Source: Euptelea pleiosperma (Eukaryota; Streptophyta; Magnoliopsida; Ranunculales; Eupteleaceae). Taken from it: DNA of 64,000 nucleotides. The stretch is from positions 7,175,822 through 7,239,821 of the forward strand of contig CM068549.1 in NCBI GenBank assembly GCA_035048495.1. Direction: 5' to 3'. The translations under genes were made by a program, and so were the position numbers. Positions 35,909 to 45,637 of the stretch are shown piece by piece. The notes beneath the pieces were generated by a model. That model was not told the DNA's origin. It worked only from the letters and a program-made list of their open reading frames with translations, and did not search any database. Within the stretch, counting starts at the first letter, position 1. Every line of letters starts with the position of its first letter.

Positions 35909-37010
35909 AAGAGGGAGAAGGGTTCGTTCGAACCCTAATCCCCCTCCTTTCCTCTCCTTTCTCTTCCCAAAAACCCCCCCTACGTTCTTTCCTCTTTTTT
36001 TCTCTTCTTTTTCTCTTCTTCTTCTTCTTCTTCTTCTTCTTCTTCTTCTTCTTTTACCGGCCGGAGTTGCAGAACTCTGGCCACCTCGTCTTCTTCACGT
36101 TTTTCTCCTCTTCCAGCCACTACCCAACCCCTTGCTCACCTCCCCAGCGTCCTCCACGATCTCTTTTGGAGGTCCACCGCCCTCAGCCATCACAAGCGTG
36201 TGCAACTGCTTGCTGTCAAAACCGCACCACCCAGCCCACCGGACTGGTTCGCCTCCGTCTCCTCCGCCTGCAACAGCGCCTCCTCTTCTCGCCAGCAACA
36301 CCACCTCCGTTTTCTCTTATTGTTCGCCTGCACCTCAGTCTGCTCCTCTTCCTTCTTCTTCCGCCTCTTCTTTTTAATCTTCCTCGGAGTTGCAGACAGC
36401 AACTCCGGTGGTCTCCTTCACGTTACTCCACCGTGAGCAGCGCCTGCTGCTCCGCCCACCGCGAGCACAACCACAGGGCAGCACTGCCTGTGTGCCTCGC
36501 CTCCATATTGATTGGATACGCCTCCAGCAAGGCTTCTCCATCGCCGTAACCACCCTCTTCTTTTTTCCCCCAAGCCGTTACAGCCCATCTTCTCTATCAA
36601 GCTATCCATCTCAAGGACCGCCCAGCAACTTCTTCAAGTTGCTGCCCTTGGCACGATCCTCCTCAACCCATTGGACGCCCCCAACTCTTCCCTCCTCAAA
36701 AACTTCCAAGCCGTCATTAACAAAAGAAAAAAAAAAAAAAAAAAAAGGGAGGAGAAGAGAGAAGAAGAGAGGAGGAAGCCAGCCTCCCATAACCACCACG
36801 TGGTGCTCCTTAGCACCCTCCAAGCTGTCTCCACCATCTTGGCGCTGATCAAGACACCACCCTCTCCTCTGCCTCGCCGGACCTGCAGCTTCTCCATCAT
36901 TCTTGGCCGAGACCTCTCCACCAAGCAAACCACCTTCATCGTCCATGCCCCTCTCCTAGGCCAAACCGCACCATGCAGTCCACACTTGGCCAATCCCAAC
37001 CTTGCTCAAG

Positions 37011-37508
37011 GTGAGATCATATGTAGTTTCTCTCTCTCTAACTCTTCCTCTCTCTAAATTTCTAAAGCTTCTCATTCTATCTCTAGTTCTCTCTTTCTCT
37101 CTCTAAGTCATTTTAGGTCTTCTCTCACTTTCTCTTTCTAGACCTTCTCTCACTATTTCTTTCTCTCTCTATTCTTTTACGAATGCTTTATAGATTAGCT
37201 TTCTTCTTGGCATATTTATTTCAGAAGTTATGTAATTGACAATTTTATTAGATTAATGGATGATTTCAATGTTGGTTATTATGATTTTGCTATTTCGCAT
37301 TAGTTAGGTTATTAATTTCATGGCTCTCTCTCTAAATCAAAGCATATTTTAATCCGATCTATCCACCACTCTCACCCCACCATCATTCGCATCAATTTCT
37401 ATGGAAAAATCTGTCATTTTATGTTCTTATTTGCGCTAATCCGACTAATCCCGAGTGCGGATCGACATCCGACACGAAACTACTATACAAAAATCTCAAA
37501 TTTTGCAG
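37011..37508 (+). other. Candidate intron in E3 3' LTR
   Basis: Equal-length copy of the 21978-22475 interval with the same CAAG|GTGAG and TTTTGCAG|GAAAT ends. Confidence 0.4.
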
Positions 37509-37589
37509 GAAATCGGATAGAAATTACAAATATTGTTGATTTTAGGGTTTCCGTAACCAACGACGCGGAAAAACCCTACTTTCAGTTTT

Positions 37590-38530
37590 GCAGCACCTTA
37601 GCGTGCACGACAAGTGCACCTTCCACCACCACTCCTTCTCCTTCCTATGCAACGAACCACTACGGTGAAGCAGTCTACATCAAGCCAGTTCTTTAATGCT
37701 CTCCTTCAAAGCCTGAACCTTTTGGCCGTGGGATCAATCTCTTCCCACACACCACCGTCAAGTGGAGCTGCAACTCCGGGTCTCTTGCTGGGATTTCCAC
37801 AGTCCGCCATGCTCTACATCCTTGCTGTCCCCATGGACTGTAAGGGCTATCTACTTGCCTGCAATATCACGACAAGATGTTCTTCACGGCTGTGTTATTA
37901 GGCCAGCAAACACGAACCATTCAACGGCCAGCATCTTTGCTCATCACGGCTTCGATTGGCCCATCCTCTTGGCCGGAATCTCCATCACATGGCAAACTCA
38001 CAAGGTTGATCTCCTCCTATGCAACTCCGGTAAGCATCTTGAAGTAATCCACCATCTTTCCAGCTATTCTCTCTTTAGGATCTTCTCTCACATTCTCCCT
38101 AATTTTCTCTCTCTACATCTATCGACCTCTTCTTTATCACTTTCTAGATTAGATTTTATGTTTTGCTTGAATGTAAGGAACTCCATTTGATTAATAAAAT
38201 TAGTTTGATTATTTTTAAGTTTTTGATTGATTAATGGATTAGTCTTCATTCTTTTTTATTTCCAATTATCAATAATTGTGTCGTAAGCTCAAAAAAAAAA
38301 TGGATGTTTTAAAGATCGATATCACCATCCTCACCCCTCCGCACATCTTCTAGCAGAAATCCATCATTTTATGTCCTCGAATTGTGCAAACTAACCCCGA
38401 GTGCGGATCGACATCCGACACAAAACTGCTATACAAAAATCTCAAATTTTGCAGGAAATCGGATAGAAATTACAAATCTTGTTGATTCTAGGGTTACCGA
38501 ATCCAACGACGCGGAAAAACCCTACTTTCA
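37590..38530 (+). repeat. E2 3' LTR, second part
   Basis: It resumes after the E3 duplication GTTTT (37585-37589) and ends CGGAAAAACCCTACTTTCA at 38530. With the first part the LTR is about 2.66 kb. Confidence 0.9.
38030..38454 (+). other. Candidate intron in E2 3' LTR
   Basis: CCG|GTAAGC and TTTTGCAG|GAAATCGG bracket a T- and TCTC-rich stretch, placed as in the other LTRs. Confidence 0.4.
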
Positions 38531-38535
38531 GCCAC

Positions 38536-39227
38536 CACATGCCACGATCATCAACCCCAATCACCATTGGTGTATCCCTCTTTGCAACTACCATTGAGGT
38601 ACGATTCACCATGTCTTTCTTCATTCTTGGCAGCACTTGGCTGAACTTCATCATTGGCCGATCCACCCTTAATTGCGTGATCAAGAGTTGATCTCATCCA
38701 CCCATCATCGGTAAGTCGAAAGGTAATTCTTTTCTCTTTTTTAAATTCTCTCTCTAAATCTCACTTTCTCTCTCTACCACTTACTTTCTCTCTCTACTTG
38801 TTTCTCTCTCTCTAACCTTCCTACTCTCTTTCTATCTCTACCTTTGATTGCTTTTTAATTAATTTACTTTTGTTTGTTGAATTTTTGTAAACAATTTTGA
38901 TTCATTAATGCATTTAATTTGATTATATTGTTTTAGTATTTTCTACATTTTCTAATTCTTGCTCAAATAGTTCATTAATCTCACTCAAAAAGCTTATTTT
39001 TAAAAACCTCTATTTCTCCACCATTTTTGCCTCACCATATTCTTTAAGCATTTTTCTATTATTTTTGTTCAAACATTTTCCCTAACCTCGAGTGCGGACG
39101 ATACCCGACACGAGCCACTGTGTTAGTCTGCATTTTTGCAGATTAAGTGAACCAATTTGGAGAAATTATAAATATTGTTGAACTTTAGAGTTTCCTTAAC
39201 CAACGATGCGGAAAAACCCAAATTTCA
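38536..39227 (+). repeat. E5: solo LTR, second part
   Basis: It continues E5 after the E2 target duplication GCCAC (38531-38535). It ends with a variant of the family terminus (GATGCGGAAAAACCCAAATTTCA) at 39227, followed by GTACA (39228-39232), which duplicates 11958-11962. Confidence 0.9.
38711..39141 (+). other. Candidate intron in E5 LTR
   Basis: CATCG|GTAAGT donor-like and TTTTTGCAG|ATTAAG acceptor-like sites bracket a TCTCTC- and T-rich interval of about 430 nt. Confidence 0.4.
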
Positions 39228-39456
39228 GTACACTCAGGTTTACTAGGTTGAATATAGAAGTTGAAAACCTAACCTGAGTAAAGGATCAAGCTCTTGACTT
39301 TGATCAAGAAGAGAACAAGCTCACAAGATGAGAATGGAAAACAAGCTTCTTGCTCTTCGAATGGACGCTCTAATAAATAAAGCCATTGCTTCTCTCTCTT
39401 GAAGATTTGAGCCACTCTGTGTCTCTGTGTGTATTTAGAGAAGACATAGAAGGGTT

Positions 39457-39466
39457 CTATTTATAG
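39457..39466 (-). promoter_or_regulatory. TATA box of copia LTR
   Basis: CTATAAATAG on the minus strand, a near-ideal plant TATA box, lies between the CCAAT-like array and the transcribed part of the LTR. Confidence 0.6.
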
Positions 39467-39550
39467 AATTCTAAGACCCTGAGTCGTGTGGAACGTGGGA
39501 TGATGGAACCTAGAATTTTGGATCTGAGAAAGACCAATTCTATTCAAGGT

Positions 39551-39903
39551 CCAATCGATTGTACACTTGGTCCAATGGATTGGGCCATGTCCAATCGATT
39601 GGGGATAAGTGTCTAATCGATTGGGCTCAATAAGTTTTCTATTCCGAAGACACCAATCGATTGCACAGGGTTCTCCAATCAATTTGACATATATAACTTC
39701 TGTCCCGAAGACTCCAATCGATTACATAGAGTCTCTAATTGTACTCAGAAAGATTTCTGTCCCGAAAGCTCCAATAGATTCCACAGAGTCTCCAATCGAT
39801 TGTACTCAAATAAGTTTCTGCCTCGTAGTCTCCAATCGATTACACAGTGTCTCCAATTGATTGGGCTATGTCGAATCGATTGAGAATACATGTCCAATCG
39901 ATT
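39551..39903. repeat. Array of CCAATCGATT motifs in copia U3
   Basis: Fourteen exact or near copies of CCAATCGATT(G) occur, starting near 39551, 39572, 39591, 39613, 39653, 39675, 39714, 39734, 39771, 39792, 39831, 39853, 39873 and 39894. Spacings are about 20 or about 40 bp. CCAATCGATTGG is a perfect palindrome with a CCAAT box on each strand. Placement upstream of the TATA box suggests an enhancer-like array. Confidence 0.7.
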
Positions 39904-40205
39904 GGACTATCCCATTAGTCAATATAATTGACTTAGACTTTGGTCTGTCCAATGACTAAGTTTGATCATTATATTTTGTTCATTTTAAACAACTCCTATG
40001 GCCACTAAGTCACTTGCCTTCCTAATCGAGCATACAAGATCTTTAACTGACAAATCGGCAGTTACTCAGATGACTCCTGTTGTCAACCGTCCGATTCTTG
40101 CTGTCTCTGTCTTTTAGTCTTCACGTAGTTTGCGAAGTATGCGTACCACGACATCTTCGCACTACACTAGTGCTCGTAGGAACGGTTACAAGAATGTTTT
40201 TATGT

Positions 40206-40921
40206 CAAACGGAATCTTTGCCAAATTGAATATGAAAATATTCCTTACACCTTTAAACCTCCGCTGCAAACCTCCTACAATAACACGTATTATACGGACA
40301 CTAGGAGTTACAATATCTTTGAATGAGAACAACAGTATTTTCCCCAGCAGCAACTGCAATAGGATATGTATCATTCCAAGTTTCACCAACCCTATGGACA
40401 ATATGATGGGTAGTACTCGCAGTCGCAGCACCAGCCAAATCCACAGACTGAATATTTTGGTCAACAGTGGACCCCGTAGGATTTTTAGAGTCAGCAGATG
40501 GTCCCAGAGTCACTTCCATCCTATAACTTTCGTACTCAGTCGGACTACATTCAAGAGTTGGCACCTCAGCTTCCCTTAGTTTAACCACCACAGTCTGCTA
40601 CTAAACCTAGTCTAGAGGAACTCTTCTCTCAATATATCATCCAACAATAGCACTCCATGGAGAGCTTGGAACACCGTCTAGGTGAGTTAGAATCTGAAAG
40701 AGAGGAAGTCAACTTCACTAGCCAACTTATAGCTTATCCAGAGGGGAATACCATGGCCAAAGTCCATACTGAGGAGTCGCACAACTGGACCCAGTACCAG
40801 ACTTTACAAGAGGAAATTGAGGTTGCTACAAACAATGGATCGGACAATAATATTGATGAGCCAAAGTCTCCATCTTCGGTGTCTTTCAAAGCACCGACTT
40901 CTGAACCTAGCTTAGAGGAAT
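40206..40921 (+). pseudogene. Gag-tail fragment (sense), heavily decayed
   Basis: Translated pieces match the family ORF. Examples are TSYDNTYYPD-like sequence near 40270, QSDYNQELAPQLPL-like near 40540, MESLEHRLGELESEREEVNF at 40657 onward, and ESHNWTQYQT near 40775. Numerous stops are present. It ends where antisense LTR sequence starts at 40922. The left limit is uncertain because it abuts the copia LTR end. Confidence 0.65.
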
Positions 40922-41008
40922 CACGCAACAGAAGAGACTCTTACGTAGGAGAGTGCGATAACGCTAAAAGGATAATTACTTAAAATAAGCACTTTTGAGC
41001 GAATATCA
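40922..41008 (-). repeat. LTR start stub (antisense)
   Basis: This is the reverse complement of the first part of the LTR (ending ...GAGCGAATATCA at 41008), followed by the polypurine-like tract on the minus strand. About 30 bases between two CTACGTAA copies are missing relative to complete LTRs. The rest of the LTR is lost. Confidence 0.75.
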
Positions 41009-42785
41009 CAACCCCCAACCAGCATATTGCCAATTCTTGGCAATTAGTGCAAAATAAATGAGCTTAAAAGGGCTCTGCACATGCTGCACACTTTTTCATA
41101 TTAGCTCAGGGAAAACACCATTCGTCAAATCATCGAATGGATGCAAAAACAGTTACAGGCTAGCAAAGAGTTGGAAAGTTTTGGCAAGACTACAGACTGA
41201 TAATTATGACCTAGAATAGTCAGACTCTGCGTGTGTGTTTGCTTAACATTCTCATCATCTTGCAGTAAAGATTTTCAGATCACTTATAAGTTTGTATGCC
41301 TCGACCTCAATTCTCACTTGTAAACCACTCAGAATGGAATCACTCGAGAAGGGTTTTCTTATTTTCTCTCAATTTATATGTGAGGAGATGTGAAAGCAAA
41401 GATCTCACATATGTATTATTTGAAAGAAGGACATCTTTAACAGAAGATGATCTCATGATTGAAATATCACTTCACTCGGGAACGTCAAATCAAACTCTAT
41501 AGCTTCTCTTTCTCCAATCTCCACATTTTATGATCGTGCTATCTTAGAATCAAGTAGGGCTTTCCTGGGTTATAATGAGGCTTAGGTCAGGTGTAGAAAA
41601 ATAAAGGGATACAGGATTTCAAAGATCTTAAGAGGATTTTCTTAGATTTTTCCTACTGGTGTAAAGCAATTTTCTACTTCTTTTCATCTTTTTGTATTTT
41701 TCTCTTTTTCTAATATTTCTGAGACTGCTCATTTTATTTTTCAACTCTTTTTCATACTTTCTTTTCATATTTTGTTTTCAGCTTGAACCACTTTCATTTT
41801 CTTTTGATTTTTCTTTTTTTCACGGTACACCCATATCAGTTATTCTTCTATCCATCTCAAGAGTAGGGTAGTTTAGTCATCCTTTATGTAGTTGGATTGG
41901 GGTTTTGGTTAATGGGCTTAACAAGAAAAGGCTTTTATAGAAAGGTTCGAGGGGTTTCTATTGAAGTATAGTTTAGGTGAGTTAAAAGGCTGAACGGTTC
42001 AGAAAAATGGCCTAAATCATTTTTCTAGGGTTTGCACTATCATGTATGTTGTCTTGACTGGATATAGAGAAGGTTCTATCGTAGTAATCCAATGTTGATG
42101 TCATTCTGAGTTTATGATCGAAGCAAAGGATAATGAGATCTCTCAATGAACATTGCGGGCACGAAGAAATGGTGAGTCGTCTTGGGACTTAGAACTATTG
42201 TATAATGATATTCGCTCAAAAGTGCTTATTTTAAGCAATTATCCTTATAGCGATGTCGCATTCTCCTACGTAAAACTTGTCTTTTTGTCGACTTTTCCAT
42301 ATAAGAGTTTCTTCCATTGCGTAGAACGCATTCTTTAGACGAAAATCGACTATTTGAATGAAATATACGCATTTCGGATAGTCCAGTATCAAGCCATTTT
42401 AGTTGAATCTCATTACGCGCTTTTTCACTTGTAGGAAACCCTATTGGGCGATTCTCGAGGACTGGCGGGCCCACGGTCAACCACAGAAGACTTCTATAAA
42501 AGCTTAAAGAGCCAACAGGCTAAGATAAAAAGATAGAAGACATATACGGGCAAAGCTAAAGGATCATAGAGTCGGAACAAGGACTAAGAGAGAGAATAGC
42601 TGGAGACCAAGAGAAGGACTTAGATGTTAAAGGCCACACCAATTGACATCAAAGGATAAGTTTGACTTATTGGTGGAGCGGACGAGAGAGATTAAAGAAG
42701 ACCAGGGTTCAAGACCCTCCAATGTTTTTATTTTTATATTTTTCTCTCACCTCTCTCCTATTTCTCTCTTTATCTATCTATCTTG

Positions 42786-42930
42786 GCCCATGACATAGGC
42801 CCATGACCTAAGCCCATGACCCATGACCCATGACCCATGACCCATACCCATGTCCATACCCATACCCATGACCCATGCCCATGACCCATGACCCATGCCC
42901 ATTACCCATGCTCATGCCCATTTGCAACAA
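42786..42930 (+). repeat. CCCATG(ACC) minisatellite in E7
   Basis: About 145 bases of CCCATGACC, CCCATACC and CCCATG units, longer than the homologous tract in E5. Confidence 0.8.
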
Positions 42931-43089
42931 CAAGAGAGAATTGGTCTCACTTGACCGATTCTTCTCTCCCCCATATCTCTCTATCCTAGTCACTCTCTCT
43001 CTCATCTAACTAACCCATTCCCAACCGTTGGATCTCTCTAGATCTAACGGTCATCATTTTTACAAGAAGCAAAAAGAAAAAGAAAAAGT

Positions 43090-43097
43090 CTATAAGA
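43090..43097 (+). promoter_or_regulatory. TATA box of E7 LTR
   Basis: CTATAAGA followed by GATCTACGATCTCTCC, the same as in E5. Confidence 0.5.
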
Positions 43098-43352
43098 GAT
43101 CTACGATCTCTCCTTCTTGGGTTGGTTCCCTCCCCCTTCTCTTCCTCTCTTTCTTCTTTCTTTCTCTTCTTCACCCTTCTTCTCTGGCGAGCAACTTCGG
43201 CGAGCTCACCATTAATGCCTCCACCTCGAGGTGCAAAATATCAAACAGCAATGTCTCCTTGCTGCCCATTCCATCCGCCACAATCAAAGGCTACAATCCT
43301 CAATCTTATTGAGGTCGATCTAATTGGAGTTGCACCATCTACCTCTTCAATG

Positions 43353-43782
43353 GTAAGCTTCTCTCTAATTCATCTCTCTAATCTTTCTACCTTCTTTCTC
43401 TCTTCTTTACCTCTCTACCTTTACATGCTTTCTAGGGTAATATTTTAATGGCTTTCTAGATTAATTTGGTTTAATGTTATTTCATTGTAAAACATTTGAA
43501 CAAGCATTGTAAGCATTTGTTTTTAGTTTAATGAATAAGTTTTAAATTCATGTTTAAGTTGTTTTCATTTATTGCGTTTTTCATTCTCGTTTCTCTTATG
43601 TTTTTTTTCATTCTAATAGTTCTAACAACAATCTCAAGCATATTTTAAATCAACCTCCACCATTTTCACCCTTCCATTTATTTCGAGCATTTTTTTATTA
43701 TTCTTGTTTCTTATTGTGCTAACTAATCCTGAGTGCGGACGATATCCGACACGAGCCACTGTGCAAGTCTACTTATTTGCAG
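43353..43782 (+). other. Candidate intron in E7 LTR
   Basis: ATG|GTAAGCTTC and TTATTTGCAG|ATTAAGTG enclose 430 nt beginning with TCTCTC runs and rich in T. Confidence 0.4.
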
Positions 43783-44603
43783 ATTAAGTGAACCAATTCG
43801 GAGAAATTACAAATATTGTTGAGATCTAGGGTTTCCGTAACCAACGATGCGGAAAAACCCTAATTTCATATAACCCTCTAAAATAATTAAAGGCTCGGAA
43901 GCTTATTGGGTTAGGTCTCTACAATTATTCTCACAGGATCTCTAGAGTTTCTAAACTTAGGATGTCTCTGATGTTGATAGTGTACAATTGTGCCGAATTT
44001 GAATTTTTCTAAGTTTTCAAACCTGCTGTAGGCACGCTTGACTTGACTCAAAGCTAACCTTAAACAAAAACTGTTATCCTTAATACAGACTTAACGGAGA
44101 TTTTGACTAATCAAAGTCAGGGTATTTGACACATTTTTGAAATTCTAGAAAACTTTAGAAAACATTGGAAACTACCCAAAATCACATTATATATATATAT
44201 ATATTTATCAAAATGAATACATGAGTTTTGGTAAATACCCACCCCGAACCAAAATATAGCACCGTCCTCGGTGCTCATGACCAAGACATAAAATGATGGA
44301 AAAAATCGGTAATGATGCAAAGGTTCAGGGAGGATGTTACCAAGTCGGGAGAAACGCGACAGTGTGTGGTACCTGATGATGGGCAGAATGAAAGTACCTG
44401 CATGTCCAGAGATATAACAATAATAATAAATGCATGAGACTCATGGACTCTAGGAATACCAGAATTGCCTTTTCGAAAGCGCTAAGTTTTACGTCTTCAG
44501 CCAAACATGACGGGGGTATATCAAGTACCTCAAACCAGGTTGAAACTCATGGAGACTGAGTGAATCTGCAGTCTTCATGACACCTAAGGTGGAACGGAGA
44601 CAA

Positions 44604-45637
44604 CTATCCTATCCCTTGTCTAGGTATACCTGTGTAGAACAGGTCTTTCTCAGTGTAGACTGAGAGAAGGACAGTTAGCTCTCTGAACAGACTCGCAAAA
44701 ACATTTAGTTCAGCGGGGAGGGATCGAAGTTTCTTAGTAAAGACTGAGAGGAGAGTAGTAGTGGGTTCTTTGATCGTGGTTAGCAGAGCCGCAAACTCAT
44801 TGAGTTTAGCGAGAATGTATCTAAATGGAGCAGACTCTAGCAGATCAGTAATACCAGAATTGTTTGACTCCAAGATGAAGTCAGGTGCAAAGTATTCTTG
44901 ACACTTGGACAATTTTTCCTCGGGAGAGTCCTAAATTAGACTCTCTACGGCACACGGGTCATCAACAATATCGACGTAGGGTGGCAGGTGAAAACTGTTG
45001 GCCTCTTCCTCGAGGTTTCGTAATGGGATATGGATGTTGCAATCCCTGCACTCAACGTGTTCATCCTCAGTGGGGAATGGTAGGTCTAGGGCAGCTGGAG
45101 TCCCATTTTCTAGATACGGCTCAATGGTAGGAATGTCTGCATCAAGTGCAGAGGCAGAATCATCAGAGATAGAGATGGACATGGGTATCGCTGTGCTCGG
45201 GTCAGAAGTCGGTGCTTTTAGGGGCACCATAGATGGAGACACAAGTTCATCACTACTGTTGCACACTCCAAGGGAGGTGGGGACTGGTAAGTCTAAGACA
45301 ATTGGGATCTTATGAGCGAGACACAACTCAGTGTCAGGAATATCTTCTTCAGAGAGAGAAGCAATAGAGTGATAGTGAGAAATAGGCTTCTCGGGGCTAA
45401 GTTCAGGATTAGGTGCTTGTAAGGGCACCACAGATGAAGACACTGGTTCCTTAATAGTCTGGCTCGATCTAAGGGTGGAAACAACTTCTATTTCCTCTTG
45501 AAATTTCCAGTTCTAGTGCATGGGTAGCGACTCCTCTTCATAGACAGTGGCCATATCATTGTCCTCAGGGTAGGCTAAAGGGTGACTAGGGAAATTGATG
45601 TCTTCATTCTCAGATACGAATTGACCCCCTGGGGGTG
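44604..45637 (-). pseudogene. Gag-tail ORF fragment of E6
   Basis: On the minus strand this matches the C-terminal half of the 588-codon family ORF. It has DMATVYEEE-like sequence, two acidic repeat blocks (CLAHKIPIVLDLPVP and EPYLENGTPAALDLPFP signatures), and the terminal segment ending ...FYTGIPRQGIG. A TAG at 44933-44931 replaces the Gln codon of E9 and other stops occur near 45515. Its 5' portion is removed by the LTR starting at 45638. Confidence 0.8.

Larger units (their letters stand above)
19842..37584 (+). mobile_element. E3: autonomous-type Athila (Ty3/gypsy) element
   Basis: Both LTRs are near identical (about 2.7 kb each) and flanked by GTTTT (19837-19841 and 37585-37589). Between them lie a tRNA-Asp-type PBS, a 1.7-kb leader, gag-pol in one continuous frame, a 1.9-kb 3' region and a polypurine-like tract. 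Without solo LTR E4 the element is about 14.8 kb. The LTR similarity indicates a fairly recent insertion. Two in-frame stops and E4 disrupt gag-pol, so this copy is probably no longer autonomous. No env-like ORF is seen after integrase, unlike some Athila members. Confidence 0.95.
34885..37584 (+). repeat. E3 3' LTR (subfamily A)
   Basis: Nearly identical to 19842-22551. It ends ACCCTACTTTCA, followed by target duplication GTTTT. It carries a TTC repeat (about 36018-36052) longer than in the 5' LTR, and GGAGTTGCA palindromes near 36061-36084 and 36384-36410. Confidence 0.95.
13900..38530 (+). mobile_element. E2: non-autonomous Athila-type element, split by E3
   Basis: Target duplication GCCAC lies at 13895-13899 and 38531-38535. 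The 5' LTR is reduced to its first 228 bases, followed directly by late leader sequence. Next come a lightly damaged Gag-tail ORF, the conserved 3' region and a 3' LTR interrupted by E3 at 19841. Without E3 the element is about 6.9 kb. It is the same subfamily as E9; ORF and flanks are near identical. Confidence 0.9.
39233..40000 (-). repeat. Copia 5' LTR, upstream (U3) part
   Basis: This continues the copia LTR after the E5/E2/E3/E4 nest. It holds a minus-strand TATA box and, upstream of it, a periodic array of CCAATCGATT motifs. The outer terminus is not clear; gypsy Gag-like sequence begins by about 40.2 kb, so the end coordinate is approximate. Confidence 0.55.
42206..43868 (+). repeat. 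E7: solo LTR (short subfamily B)
   Basis: It is 1.66 kb, TGATATTCGC...AAACCCTAATTTCA, with duplication TATAA at 42201-42205 and 43869-43873. It interrupts antisense 3' untranslated sequence of E6. It carries an expanded CCCATG tract and the same TATA context as E5. The transcribed CT-rich region is much shorter than in other copies. Confidence 0.95.
41009..45637 (-). mobile_element. E6: antisense non-autonomous element fragment, interrupted by E7
   Basis: On the minus strand it has 3' untranslated sequence (42205-41009 and 44603-43874) and the C-terminal part of the Gag-tail ORF (45637-44604). At 45638 it is cut by another antisense LTR, so PBS, leader and the ORF N-terminus are missing. Sense solo LTR E7 lies within its 3' region. 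Confidence 0.8.

Noticed and set aside
39551..39903. CRISPR-like repeat-spacer array
   Set aside because: Motifs are 10-12 bp, imperfect and in a plant copia U3; a regulatory array fits better.
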